Source: Oscillospiraceae bacterium
GTDB taxonomy: Bacteria > Bacillota > Clostridia > Oscillospirales > Oscillospiraceae
Direction: 5' to 3'
NCBI GenBank assembly: GCA_015067845.1
Contig: SVLT01000004.1
Location: 62,001 to 126,000, forward strand
DNA length: 64,000 nt
The position numbers were made by a program, and so were the translations under genes. The stretch's first letter is position 1; every line of letters starts with the position of its first letter. The notes under the pieces are model-generated. The model was given only the letters and a program-made list of their open reading frames with translations. It ran no database searches and was not told the origin of the DNA. This document shows, piece by piece, positions 42,442 through 51,000 of the stretch.

Positions 42442-43692
42442 TCAGACCGGCGCATCCATGGTCAGCTGGCCGCTGAGGCGGTTTCGCTGCTCGTACAGGT
42501 CGTTGAAATAACCGGTGTATTCCACATAGTAGTTGCTGTTGGGGAACAGATACCGGTGCAGATCGATGAGGTAATCGTCGGTCATGCTGGCAATGTAGTC
42601 CACCACGATCCCGTTGGGCTCGCCCTTGCCGTAGCGGATCTCCCGGGGATACCGGGTCTGGTTTACATAATCCACATGGTGGAGCAAAATAGGCGAATTC
42701 TGCTTGTCCTGGATCAGGTCGTCCAAAAGCTGCTCGTAGATCTCCTGCATCATGGGCTTGACCACCCGGTTCAGGATCACACGGCCCGGCTCGTTGGCAT
42801 AGATCATGGCGTAATTTTCCTTTTTGTAGGACTGCACCGCCTTGAAATGCTCCTCATCCAGCTTAATATAGGGATGGCCGTAGCTGTTTTCGATAATATT
42901 GACCACCAGATTGTTGATGATCTCCGAATTGACGCTGCCAATGATGGAATCGGAGAATTGGCGATCATCCACCATCTGGATGCTGGCGGCGTCCTGACGG
43001 TCCTTGCCCAGGTAAGCGATAATATCGGAAATACGCACCACATTGCCTTCCAGGGTGTTGGGTTGGATCTTGTTGGCGTAACCGGGGATGGTGTAGGCCT
43101 TTTCCAGCTCCGCTTCGAATTCCTCGAAGCTGTCCATGGGGACGGGATGGTACTCCGCCAGCTCGATCTCGCCGTTGTGACCGGCGATGCCGGACAGGGT
43201 CTGCAGAGTCAGGTTCAGGGGAAATATCTTGTCCAGCACCCGGGCGGAATGGATGTTGTGATTGAAAAACCTGCCGGTGTGGCTGTTGTACAGCTCGTTC
43301 AGATACACCTCACCGCAGTGAGCAAAGGGTGTGTGGCCGATGTCATGACCCAAGGCAATGGCCTCGATCAGATCCAGATTCAGATTCAGCGCGCGACCGA
43401 TGGTACGGGCGATCCGGGACACCAGCTGCACGTGCAGGCTCCGACGGGTGATATCGTCGTTTTTCGTCAGGGAAAACACCTGGGTCTTGTCGGTGTAGCG
43501 GTTGTAATAGGGGCTGTACAGGATCCGGTCAATGTCCTTGGAGAAGCTGGGCCGCCAAACCTGATCCGCCTGATCGCCGGCGTGACGGCGGATCGCCATA
43601 GCATCATGGCAGCTTTGATCCGTGTAGGTGCGGTTTGCTTTCTCCTGCGCCATCAGCGCGGACAGAATTTCGGAAAGTTGTTCTTTTGCCAT
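42442..43692 (-). CDS. HD-domain dNTP triphosphohydrolase (dGTPase-like)
   Basis: The 416-residue protein has the HD-superfamily metal site: Arg/His in LYSPYYNRYTDKTQVF, H...HD in LIEAIALGHDIGHTPFAHCGE and a later Asp in the VVRISDIIAYLG helix. It matches the deoxyguanosinetriphosphate triphosphohydrolase-like family, which converts dNTP to nucleoside and triphosphate and helps balance dNTP pools. The ATG at 43692 has AAAGGAGGGCTTTTT upstream; the longer frame to 43827 is rejected. It is divergent from an AAC(3)-like gene. Confidence 0.87.
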   Translation of the reverse strand: MAKEQLSEILSALMAQEKANRTYTDQSCHDAMAIRRHAGDQADQVWRPSFSKDIDRILYSPYYNRYTDKTQVFSLTKNDDITRRSLHVQLVSRIARTIGRALNLNLDLIEAIALGHDIGHTPFAHCGEVYLNELYNSHTGRFFNHNIHSARVLDKIFPLNLTLQTLSGIAGHNGEIELAEYHPVPMDSFEEFEAELEKAYTIPGYANKIQPNTLEGNVVRISDIIAYLGKDRQDAASIQMVDDRQFSDSIIGSVNSEIINNLVVNIIENSYGHPYIKLDEEHFKAVQSYKKENYAMIYANEPGRVILNRVVKPMMQEIYEQLLDDLIQDKQNSPILLHHVDYVNQTRYPREIRYGKGEPNGIVVDYIASMTDDYLIDLHRYLFPNSNYYVEYTGYFNDLYEQRNRLSGQLTMDAPV

Positions 43693-43811
43693 AAAAAGCC
43701 CTCCTTTTTTCTCTATCATACCATAAGTTCGTAAAATTGCAAGAAAAACCGGGCACTTGCAACTGGGCACAGCCCATGCTATAATAACAAAAATCTCAAA
43801 AAGGGGCGTGT

Positions 43812-44603
43812 ATGTGTATGAACGCATCCTATGTACAACTGAAAAAGGATATGCAAAACCTGGGCATTTCCGCCGGCGATCTGCTGGTGGTCCACTCCTC
43901 CTTCAAGTCTCTGGGGCTCGTGGAGGGGGGCGCGGAATGCGTCATCGCCGCACTCAAGGATGTGCTTGGCCCGGAGGGCACCCTGGTCTTCCCTACCTTT
44001 ACTTATTCCACATCCTACGCCAGCTCCTATTTTTCCAATCTGGAAACCCCGTCCTGCGTGGGCTACCTTTCCGAGTTTTTCCGCAAAACCGAGGGCGTGA
44101 TCCGCACCAACCATCCCACCCATTCCGTGGCCATTTACGGCAAGCTGCAAAAGGAGCTGTGTGAGGGCGTGGAGCTGGACGACACCCCCATGGGCATCCA
44201 CTCCCCCTATCGGAAATTCGCCAAATACGGGGGCAAGATCCTCATGCTGGGCTGTTCCCTGGCTCACAACTCCTTCATGCACGCCATGGAAGAGGTGGTG
44301 GATGCCCCCTATGCCCTGCGCGGTCATCAGGAGTATACCATCGTGGACGAACATGGAAATGAGTCCAAGCGCAAGATCCGTCGGCATAATTTCACCCGGC
44401 CGGACGGCCCGGGCATTGCCCAGCGTTACGAAAGAACACTGGATGTGCTGGACGAAGGGGATTATGCCATCGGGCAGATTCTGCAGGCCAAATGCGTGCT
44501 GATCAACTGTGCCGCTTTGGAAGCCAAGGCCGCCCGGAAAATGCAGCAGCAGCCTCTGTATTTCGTGGACGATCCCCACGGGTTGTATGCCCATTTACTG
44601 TAA
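43812..44603 (+). CDS. AAC(3)/YokD-family aminoglycoside 3-N-acetyltransferase-like protein
   Basis: The 263-residue protein has the acetyl-CoA:aminoglycoside N3-acetyltransferase fold, with DLLVVHSSFKSLG, EGTLVFPTFTYSTSY, RTNHPTHSVAIYG and GKILMLGC. YokD-type members in Firmicutes are often chromosomal and not clearly resistance enzymes. The conserved THS histidine is kept, so it may acetylate an amine substrate. ATGs at 43812 and 43818 are possible; the SD (GGGGCGTGT) is weak for both. It carries no mobile-element signs. Confidence 0.83.
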   Translation: MCMNASYVQLKKDMQNLGISAGDLLVVHSSFKSLGLVEGGAECVIAALKDVLGPEGTLVFPTFTYSTSYASSYFSNLETPSCVGYLSEFFRKTEGVIRTNHPTHSVAIYGKLQKELCEGVELDDTPMGIHSPYRKFAKYGGKILMLGCSLAHNSFMHAMEEVVDAPYALRGHQEYTIVDEHGNESKRKIRRHNFTRPDGPGIAQRYERTLDVLDEGDYAIGQILQAKCVLINCAALEAKAARKMQQQPLYFVDDPHGLYAHLL

Positions 44604-44622
44604 CAGATATCCACGCCAACCA

Positions 44623-44746
44623 TGTCATTGCGAGGAGCCCCAAAGGGGCGACGTGGCAATCTCCTGGTAAAGCTCACCGATACTGCATACTGAACGAAAC
44701 ATCGTACCGGGAGATTCCCACGGGCCTGGCGGCCCTCGGAATGACA
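44623..44746. repeat. Dispersed palindromic element, copy 6
   Basis: About 124 bp, oriented like copy 5: it opens TGTCATTGCGAGGAGCCCC and closes CCTCGGAATGACA, with GACGTGGCAATCTCCTGG and CCGGGAGATTCCCACGG inside. It lies between the AAC(3)-like gene and a terminator; the remaining gap holds no gene. Confidence 0.87.
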
Positions 44747-44776
44747 CGTTCTTATCTTAATTCCTTTCCCTACAGG

Positions 44777-44811
44777 AAAACCGGAAGCGGACTGGTCCGC
44801 TTCCGGTTTTA
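44777..44811. terminator. Terminator between AAC(3)-like and AraC genes
   Basis: AACCGGAAGCGGAC and GTCCGCTTCCGGTT pair around TG, with U-tracts on both sides. It serves the convergent AraC gene and possibly the AAC(3)-like gene. Confidence 0.8.
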
Positions 44812-44819
44812 TTGTGTAA

Positions 44820-45626
44820 TCAGAATTTTTTGCTTTTTGTTTCCTTGGGCGTTTCCCCGGTGATCTTTTTGTAATATCTGCAAAAATAGCCAACATTGTC
44901 AAAGCCGCTGGCGTAGGCCGCCTCCGCCACGGTGCAGCTGCCCTCCGCAAGCATGGCCGCCGCCCTGTCGATCCGCAGGCGGTTTCGGTACTGTACGGGT
45001 GACATGCCGTACTGCTTGCCAAACAGCGACCGGAACAGGCTGACACTGATGTTGCAGGCCTCCGCATATTGGGAAACCGGCAGGTTTTCCAGATAGCTCT
45101 GCTCCAACAGCAGCACACCGGCAAAAATCTGAGGATAGCCCCGGTATGTAAAGGAGGGTGCGGAACTGTTGTCATACACCGCGCCCAAGAGCTTATACAC
45201 CAGCTCTTTTCTGCGAAAAACTGCCGCAAACCCTTGAGATCCGCTGCACATTTCCAGCTTGACCATGATCGCTGCGATCCGGTTGGACGCATCGTCCCTG
45301 ACCAACACCGCAAGATCCTGGGCCAAGGGGGCTGCATCGCCGTTTTTATGGAATATTTCCATGTTCGCAAGCACAAAGGTGTTGCTGGGCGCGGTATACT
45401 CCATCTTGTACCGATGGCCCTTGGGAATGTACAGCAGATCGCCGTTTTTCACGGTGATATTCCGCCCGTCCCGCTGGGTAAAAACCGCTTCGCCGTCCCA
45501 GATGTACAGCAAGCCGTGGCGTCCGCGCCCACGCTCGGAATCCAGAAGATTGGTGTTTCTTCCTGCCGGGCGCACACCGGAAAGCACGGTTACATCACTT
45601 ATGCAAATATCTTCAAAAGCATCCAT
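44820..45626 (-). CDS. AraC-family regulator with N-terminal cupin domain
   Basis: The 268-residue protein has a cupin-like sensing domain (RHGLLYIWDGEAVFTQRDG, NGDLLYIPKGHRY; about residues 30-95) and a C-terminal double HTH (about 165-260) with NISVSLFRSLFGKQYGMSP and AYASGFDNVGYFCRYYKK. It begins two bases after the U32 gene stop and is co-transcribed with the U32 and 4Fe-4S proteins. It likely controls that operon or the divergent GH20-like gene in response to an unknown ligand. Confidence 0.88.
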   Translation of the reverse strand: MDAFEDICISDVTVLSGVRPAGRNTNLLDSERGRGRHGLLYIWDGEAVFTQRDGRNITVKNGDLLYIPKGHRYKMEYTAPSNTFVLANMEIFHKNGDAAPLAQDLAVLVRDDASNRIAAIMVKLEMCSGSQGFAAVFRRKELVYKLLGAVYDNSSAPSFTYRGYPQIFAGVLLLEQSYLENLPVSQYAEACNISVSLFRSLFGKQYGMSPVQYRNRLRIDRAAAMLAEGSCTVAEAAYASGFDNVGYFCRYYKKITGETPKETKSKKF

Positions 45627-45628
45627 TG

Positions 45629-46660
45629 CTACACTCCCATGGTGTTCAAAAGTACCTGATCAAATACTTTTTTGCAGTATCCGCATCTATGACACATTTT
45701 ATCACACTCAGAGGTTTGTGTAAACCAATCTTTTGGGAAAGCATCGTTGTTGATCACATAGGGCGCGATGGCCTTGCTGAAACCCGGCTCGAACAGATCC
45801 AGTGTGTTGCCGAAAAAGCTTCTGCGCACATAGGCATCGATGACCATGCCGGGCAGGGAGTGCATCCGGGTGGCCAGCTTCACGGTGTCGAACAGATCCT
45901 CATAATGATGAAGATCCTCGGGCCGGATCCATGTATTTTGCAGGAGCATGTGCCAGTTTTCTCTCTTTTTCAGCGCGCCCCAGCATACATAGGGCATGAA
46001 ATCCTTAAGATTCTGCACCTCGCAGATCTGGGACTCATGGGCCACCATGTTGTCGTGGAAGGTCTGGCCGGAGCAATGGGCAAAGCATCCGCTGTTGGCA
46101 AGCAAAATCAGCTTTTTGCCGTTGGCATCGGCCCACTCCTTCAGCATTTTCAGATAGGGCAGATTCCGGTTGTACTCACGCTGCACATGGAAAGAGTCGA
46201 ACAGATGGGCCACATATTCCATGCCCTTGACCGTGCCGATCTTCATGTTCACGGAAGCACGCACCTCGACATTCGGAAAATGCTTCTTCACGGTGTGGGC
46301 GATGGCCGGGGATGCGGTGGTGACGATCTCCACGCCGCCCACCGTGTTCTGCAAATGCCGGATCACGGAGATCACAGAGTTTGCCAGCTTTTCCGAAAGG
46401 GCGTATTCGCCGTAGCAGTTGCCGTTGAACAGCAGATCCAGCTTGATGCCCATGGCTTTGATGGCACGCAGTTCCTCTTCCATCCGGCTCTGAGCCGACC
46501 AGTCGGTGAAGCCGTGACGGGTGGCAACGGCGCTTCTGCCTGACGGGGTGTCCTGCCAGGCAAAAAACACCTCAGAAATATGCGCTTTATATGTGTTTAC
46601 AATGTGAGAGAAGGGCTCTTCGTTCCCTTCGTATAGCTGAAAACCTACCGCAAATTTCAT
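45629..46660 (-). CDS. U32-peptidase-like Fe-S protein
   Basis: The 343-residue protein matches the U32 'peptidase' group (collagenase-like TIM barrel) and has six cysteines in a UbiU/UbiV-like arrangement: Cys192 and Cys196 in NSGCFAHC, and Cys319, Cys323, Cys326, Cys329 in CDKMCHRCGYC. These could hold a 4Fe-4S cluster. U32 proteins of this type act in hydroxylation or RNA modification rather than proteolysis. It sits between a QueG-like 4Fe-4S protein (upstream) and AraC in one operon. Substrate is unknown. Confidence 0.78.
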   Translation of the reverse strand: MKFAVGFQLYEGNEEPFSHIVNTYKAHISEVFFAWQDTPSGRSAVATRHGFTDWSAQSRMEEELRAIKAMGIKLDLLFNGNCYGEYALSEKLANSVISVIRHLQNTVGGVEIVTTASPAIAHTVKKHFPNVEVRASVNMKIGTVKGMEYVAHLFDSFHVQREYNRNLPYLKMLKEWADANGKKLILLANSGCFAHCSGQTFHDNMVAHESQICEVQNLKDFMPYVCWGALKKRENWHMLLQNTWIRPEDLHHYEDLFDTVKLATRMHSLPGMVIDAYVRRSFFGNTLDLFEPGFSKAIAPYVINNDAFPKDWFTQTSECDKMCHRCGYCKKVFDQVLLNTMGV

Positions 46661-46680
46661 ATTGTTTTCCTTATATGTGC

Positions 46681-47721
46681 TTAGTCGGCGTCGTCCGGGT
46701 TGACCGGCTCTCTGGAGTTGGGAGAATTCATGCCTTCGTAGGGTGCCTTGTAGTCCACGGGGAATGGGTCAGCAGACCAGTCCACGCTCCAGGGCTTTTC
46801 CGTACGGAAGGGATTGACGAACTTGTTTTTCAGCAGGCCGCGCTTTTCCAGGCTGATCATGCAGGCCCGGGTACAGCCGGCGGAGCCGCCAACAGCCTGT
46901 CCGGTGTTGTACAAATTCTGGGGCTTTTTATTGAAGGGGGTGTTGAAGGCATTGGTGTAGCCATCCACATGGTCGAAATACTTGTCGTTTTCGCCCTCCT
47001 CCACAGGTCTTGCGCCACGGAACGCGACGGCGCATTTCTGCATGTCCACATCCGCCCATTCCAGCTCGTAGCCGCCAACATTAGCCTTGACGGTACGGTC
47101 CTTGGGGATACAGCCGCCGGGGCATTCCCGGACGCAAGCCATACAGCGGTTGCACAGAGTGCCGGGCTCCATAATAGGATCGGGCTCCAGCTCCATATCG
47201 GTGATGATAACGCCCACACGGACACGGGGGCCGAATTCCGGTGTCAGCAGCATCTTGGAATAACCGATCTCGCCCAGACCGCAGAGGAAACCGGCAATAC
47301 GCAGATTGAGCATCACATCGGGAGCCGCCTTGCCGGGCGCGACGGGACGGGACCAGTCCTTGCGCATGTAACCGTAGTTGTCGATGCCGCGCCAGTCGCT
47401 CTGGTGACCCATGGGAACGGCCTCATAGCCTGCATCCTCGATCATTTTGCTCAGATTGATGACTGTCATGGGCATGTACAAATAGGTGATGCCGCCGTAG
47501 CCCATAGCGGAATAGTTGGAAAAATAGGTACCTTCTTCAATGCCCCGCAGAGAGCCGCGGAACACACGGAAACCCATACAGATGATGGATTTTGCATTGG
47601 GCATAATTTGCTTGGGGTCCATCTGGATGGGAGCTGTGCTCCAACGGTCGATGGAACCGATGCCCACAATATCCGCGCCCAGCCGTTTGGCGGCAGCTTT
47701 GATATCTTGTGAAGTGATCAT
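46681..47721 (-). CDS. 4Fe-4S protein, QueG/reductive-dehalogenase-like
   Basis: The 346-residue protein shares the QueG/RdhA core: MITSQDIKAAAKRLGADIVG, GITYLYMPMT, DVMLNLRIAGFLCGLGEIGYS, then a ferredoxin cluster Cys190, Cys193, Cys196, Cys200 with CPGGC. A second cysteine pair follows (GCTRAC). No signal peptide is seen, so it is cytosolic. QueG reduces epoxyqueuosine using cobalamin; these shorter relatives of unknown function are common in anaerobes. AAGGAGGAACATT precedes the ATG at 47721; the earlier start at 47739 lacks a site. It is the first gene of the U32-AraC operon. Confidence 0.78.
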   Translation of the reverse strand: MITSQDIKAAAKRLGADIVGIGSIDRWSTAPIQMDPKQIMPNAKSIICMGFRVFRGSLRGIEEGTYFSNYSAMGYGGITYLYMPMTVINLSKMIEDAGYEAVPMGHQSDWRGIDNYGYMRKDWSRPVAPGKAAPDVMLNLRIAGFLCGLGEIGYSKMLLTPEFGPRVRVGVIITDMELEPDPIMEPGTLCNRCMACVRECPGGCIPKDRTVKANVGGYELEWADVDMQKCAVAFRGARPVEEGENDKYFDHVDGYTNAFNTPFNKKPQNLYNTGQAVGGSAGCTRACMISLEKRGLLKNKFVNPFRTEKPWSVDWSADPFPVDYKAPYEGMNSPNSREPVNPDDAD

Positions 47722-47764
47722 AATGTTCCTCCTTGACAAATTTGCTTCCTGAAAAGCTGATTTT

Positions 47765-47794
47765 ATTGTAACGCCAAACCGGATTTCCCATCAA
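47765..47794 (-). promoter_or_regulatory. Probable promoter of the 4Fe-4S/U32/AraC operon
   Basis: On the minus strand TTGATG (47794-47789) and TACAAT (47770-47765) are 18 bases apart, 44 bases upstream of the ATG. Confidence 0.5.
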
Positions 47795-47834
47795 GAAACA
47801 AAATGCGGTGTTTATTACACAAAACGACAAACCA

Positions 47835-47908
47835 TGTAGGGGCGGACATTGGCCGTCCGTTCCGCAGTTCAATATTGCACGGGCGGACGAGCAATGCTCG
47901 CCCCTACA
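47835..47908. repeat. GTAGGGGC-type palindrome, copy 2
   Basis: TGTAGGGGCGGAC and GTCCG...GCCCCTACA arms close a 74-bp foldback, with inner GGACATTGGCCGTCC and GCGAGCATTGCTCGTCC hairpins. It lies in the divergent intergenic region between the 4Fe-4S and GH20-like genes. Confidence 0.7.
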
Positions 47909-47936
47909 ATCGCCCTTCGAAAACAGCTGTAAAATA

Positions 47937-47965
47937 TTTACTTTTGATTTTCCATGTGCTATAAT
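47937..47965 (+). promoter_or_regulatory. Promoter of the GH20-like gene
   Basis: TTTACT (47937-47942) and TATAAT (47960-47965) are 17 bases apart. The gene's ACAAGGAGAATATT ribosome site follows. Confidence 0.65.
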
Positions 47966-48002
47966 GCCTCTATCTGAAAATACTGCAAACAAGGAGAATA
48001 TT

Positions 48003-48962
48003 ATGCAAAAAGATAATTTTATGTGGGCCCATCTTCTGCATCTGGGTAGCAATATGTGGAACGAAGTGGGTAACACCCGGGGCCGGGAGCATCGGTCGAC
48101 TCCCTGTGCATCCCAGGTTTTGCGCTTTGACCGTCCTCTGTGGGAGGCACACACTCTGGAGCTGAAAGAAGCCGGTGTGAACACGTTGATCATTGACGTC
48201 GCCGAGTCTTTGCTGTACAGATCCCATCCCGAAATTTCCGCAAAGGGCGCACTGACCCATGAAGAAATGTCCGCAGAAGTGGAACGCTTGAAGGCTCTGG
48301 GCTTTGAGGTCATCCCCAAGCTGAATTTCTCCACCGCCCACGACATCTGGCTGGGGGAATATTCTCGGATGATCTCCACCTCCGTTTATTACAACGTCTG
48401 CCGTGACCTGATCGAAGAGGTGTGCGCGGTCTTTAAACCCAAGCATTTCCATCTGGGAATGGACGAAGAAACACTGAAAAATCAGCGCAATCAGCAGATC
48501 GCAATCATCCGTCAGCACGAGCTTTGGTGGCATGATTTTTATTATTTGGTGGAGTGTGTGGAGCGTTGCGGCGCCCGAGCATGGATTTGGGCGGACTATT
48601 TCTGGGCCTATCCGGAGGAGTGCATCGAAAAAATGCCAAAATCCGTAGTCATGTGCGGCTGGTACTATTGGAAATGTCAGGGCGATTTCGGTGAAAAAAC
48701 CGAATTCCGGCGGCAAATGCTCGCTTCCTTTGAAAAGCTCTCCGCGCTGGGCTATGACCAAGTACCCACGGCCAGCGTCTGGGCGGAGCTGGACAATATG
48801 CCTGAGCTGACCAAATACTGCATGGAAAACATCGCTCCGGAGCATTTCCTGGGCATGATGCAGACTACCTGGGAGCGAATCGACAAGGACTGGATGCACG
48901 TTCACGAAAACGCCATTCAGGCAATCAAAGCGTCGCAAGAAATTTATAATTCCTTGAAATAA
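48003..48962 (+). CDS. GH20-like TIM-barrel protein, cytosolic
   Basis: The 319-residue protein is a single TIM barrel with FHLGMDEE (Asp154, Glu155), the Asp-Glu pair typical of GH20 hexosaminidases that use substrate-assisted catalysis. It lacks the N-terminal GH20b domain and any signal peptide. RTWIWADYFWAYPEECIE-like segments (WIWADYFWAYPEE) line the barrel end. A cytosolic role on imported amino-sugar oligosaccharides is inferred, in line with the convergent murQ-kinase pair. The ATG at 48003 is backed by AAGGAG; a longer frame from 47808 crosses the palindrome and is rejected. Confidence 0.72.
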   Translation: MQKDNFMWAHLLHLGSNMWNEVGNTRGREHRSTPCASQVLRFDRPLWEAHTLELKEAGVNTLIIDVAESLLYRSHPEISAKGALTHEEMSAEVERLKALGFEVIPKLNFSTAHDIWLGEYSRMISTSVYYNVCRDLIEEVCAVFKPKHFHLGMDEETLKNQRNQQIAIIRQHELWWHDFYYLVECVERCGARAWIWADYFWAYPEECIEKMPKSVVMCGWYYWKCQGDFGEKTEFRRQMLASFEKLSALGYDQVPTASVWAELDNMPELTKYCMENIAPEHFLGMMQTTWERIDKDWMHVHENAIQAIKASQEIYNSLK

Positions 48963-48965
48963 AAA

Positions 48966-48990
48966 ACCGGGCGGTCAATGACCGCCCGGT
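48966..48990. terminator. Bidirectional terminator between GH20-like gene and murQ
   Basis: ACCGGGCGGTC and GACCGCCCGGT pair around AAT, with an A/T tract on both sides. It serves the two convergent genes. Confidence 0.85.
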
Positions 48991-48995
48991 AAACT

Positions 48996-49811
48996 TTATG
49001 CCTGCTGTTTCCACAGTTGCAGAGCATCCCGAATGACCCAGTTGCTCTTTTCCAGCAAATCCACACAGGCCATCTCGTCATAGCCTGTGATTTGACTGAC
49101 AATGCGGATGACTCTGCCGCGGAGTTTGATATTGGTTGGCTTTAAATTAATCATCAAGTTCTCATACACATAGCCGCTGCGCACCATAGCACCGGTGGAG
49201 AGCATATTCAAGATCATTTTTTGGGCATTGCCCGCTTTCAACCGGGTGGATCCGGTGAGTACCTCAGCACCTGTGTCCACAGCAATGGAAATATCGCTGA
49301 TGGTATCCAGCTTACTGCCCGGGTTGGATGTGATGCCGATGGTAGTGCAGCCCAGAGACTGGGCGTATTTCAGTGCGTTGCATACAAACGCTGCACCGCC
49401 GGCAGCAGAAATTCCCACCACCACATCCAGTGCGGTCAGTTCTCGCTGTTTCAGTTCCCGAACGCCGTCATTAGGATCGTCCTCGGCGTTTTCACTGGCG
49501 TGGATCATAGCGTCCAGCCCGCCGGCAATGATGCCGACCACCTGTTCCCGGGGCACGCCAAAGGTGGGCGGGCACTCTGCGGAGTCCACCACGGCCAGCC
49601 GTCCGGATGTCCCCGCACCCATGTAAAATAGCCGCCCGCCCTGGGAAAAGGCCTCGGCGATTGCATCAATGGCCCGGGCGATTTGGGGAAGCGCCGGGGT
49701 CAGACAGGCCACGCTGTACGCATTTTCTTCATTCATCACCTGAACGATCTCCAAAGAGGTCATTTTGTCCAGATGTGTGGTTTTCGGATTGCGCTGTTCT
49801 GTTGTGAGCAT
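48996..49811 (-). CDS. murQ: N-acetylmuramic acid 6-phosphate etherase
   Basis: MurQ cleaves the lactyl ether of MurNAc-6-P, giving GlcNAc-6-P and D-lactate, in peptidoglycan recycling. The 271-residue product starts TEQRNPKTTHLDKMTSLEIV and holds the SIS-domain motif GRLFYMGAGTSGRLAVVDS with AECPPTFG, which includes the catalytic Glu. It is slightly shorter than typical MurQ (about 300), lacking part of the C-terminal helix bundle. Its ATG overlaps the stop of the kinase fusion (TAATG), so the two are translationally coupled. Confidence 0.95.
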   Translation of the reverse strand: MLTTEQRNPKTTHLDKMTSLEIVQVMNEENAYSVACLTPALPQIARAIDAIAEAFSQGGRLFYMGAGTSGRLAVVDSAECPPTFGVPREQVVGIIAGGLDAMIHASENAEDDPNDGVRELKQRELTALDVVVGISAAGGAAFVCNALKYAQSLGCTTIGITSNPGSKLDTISDISIAVDTGAEVLTGSTRLKAGNAQKMILNMLSTGAMVRSGYVYENLMINLKPTNIKLRGRVIRIVSQITGYDEMACVDLLEKSNWVIRDALQLWKQQA

Positions 49812-50956
49812 TATACTTCCTCCTGATATGTTTCCATGAAAAGTTCAAAATTGGGGGCAGGTAAATGGATCATCCGTGCACACTGCAAGCATGCACCCCA
49901 GACAGCAGGCTTGGAGACCATCTGCGGGCAAAGCCCGGGCTTCAGCATCTCTGCCAGCTTTGTGCGGAAAGGTTCGCATTTCGTCAGCAGACTGCCGCCA
50001 AGCAGCACCTGTTTGGCCTTCGGCGCTCTGTCTGCCGCTGTATTGATCAGATGGGCAAGACGCTGGATACTGGCCGTTACGATTTCCGTTGCAACAGGAT
50101 CTTGCTGCTGCCATGCACGGATCACCAGCGGCGCAAAGGAGGCGATGAAGGATGGATCTTCCCGATAGATCTGCTGGATATTGTCCCAGACCCTTCCCCC
50201 CAGCTTCTGCTCCACCGATTCTGTCAAAGTGGTAGCGGGTCCTGTGCCATCCCGATGCTCCAATGCCGCCAGCAAAGCCTGCCGGCCCAAATCGTAGCCA
50301 CTTCCCGCCTGCTCCAACCGCCAACCACCGCCGCCGAATCGGTGAAGCTTTCCATCTTTGGTGGCAAAGACCACATTGCCGGTGCCGCAAATCACGGCAA
50401 TGGCATTGTCCGGGGTATCCGCGTGGGCGAGAACATTATAGATATCCGTCATGCAGCGCAGGCGCAAATTGGGATACCAATCCCGCAGGATCGCTTCCAC
50501 AGAAACTGCGTTGTTGGATGATATCATGCCCGCGCCGCCAATAAACAAGCCCATCACCTGACATTCGCATTGCATGAGCGAATCGATGCCCCGACGAAAC
50601 AGATCGCAGGTCTGCTGTATTCCGCAGGTGTTGGGGTTCGCGCCGCCGAGCACCAGACGCTTGATCAGTCTGCCGCTATGGGAAATGAGGACAAACTCCG
50701 TTTTTGTGCCCCCGGCATCCACGGCAATGAGTGCAGGCTCCGCCGATGGGGTTACCCCCAACAAGGAATCTGTGGACACTTGCAGGATCTGTGCCAATTT
50801 ACAAAGGCAAAGCAGGTCGGGCATAGAAGCTCCCTGTTCCCATTTTGACACCGCCTGTGTGGAAAGAAAAAGCTGTTCTGCCAGCTGACGCTGGGAAAGG
50901 CCTTTTCTTTTTCGCGCCATTCGTAAATTCGTGGCAAATACAGAAGAATCAAACAT
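49811..50956 (-). CDS. XRE HTH-BadF/BadG kinase fusion, probable GlcNAc/MurNAc kinase-regulator
   Basis: The 381-residue protein begins with an XRE HTH (residues 8-62, LSQRQLAEQLFLSTQAVSKW) and continues as an ASKHA-fold kinase of the BadF/BadG/N-acetylglucosamine kinase type, with DAGGTKTEF (80-88), a FIGGAGM strand, ICGTGNVVF and a GSLL segment. The kinase would phosphorylate GlcNAc or MurNAc, feeding MurQ, whose gene overlaps its end. The DNA-binding domain could repress the operon in response to substrate, much like ROK repressors. Palindromes upstream fit autoregulation. Domain calls are firm; substrate and regulation are inference. Confidence 0.85.
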   Translation of the reverse strand: MFDSSVFATNLRMARKRKGLSQRQLAEQLFLSTQAVSKWEQGASMPDLLCLCKLAQILQVSTDSLLGVTPSAEPALIAVDAGGTKTEFVLISHSGRLIKRLVLGGANPNTCGIQQTCDLFRRGIDSLMQCECQVMGLFIGGAGMISSNNAVSVEAILRDWYPNLRLRCMTDIYNVLAHADTPDNAIAVICGTGNVVFATKDGKLHRFGGGGWRLEQAGSGYDLGRQALLAALEHRDGTGPATTLTESVEQKLGGRVWDNIQQIYREDPSFIASFAPLVIRAWQQQDPVATEIVTASIQRLAHLINTAADRAPKAKQVLLGGSLLTKCEPFRTKLAEMLKPGLCPQMVSKPAVWGACLQCARMIHLPAPNFELFMETYQEEV

Positions 50957-51000
50957 AAGATCACTTCCTTTGTATGTCTGCCATCAGTATAATCCCCTTG

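Noticed and set aside
43692-43827. Extended N-terminus for the dGTPase-like protein
   Set aside because: The extra residues cross the divergent promoter; the ATG at 43692 has a strong SD and starts where the family does.
43812-44603. Acquired aminoglycoside resistance cassette
   Set aside because: No integron, transposase or resistance neighbours; YokD-type AAC(3) homologues are common on Firmicute chromosomes.
47808-48002. Extended N-terminus for the GH20-like protein
   Set aside because: The extra residues are encoded by the palindrome and the promoter region.
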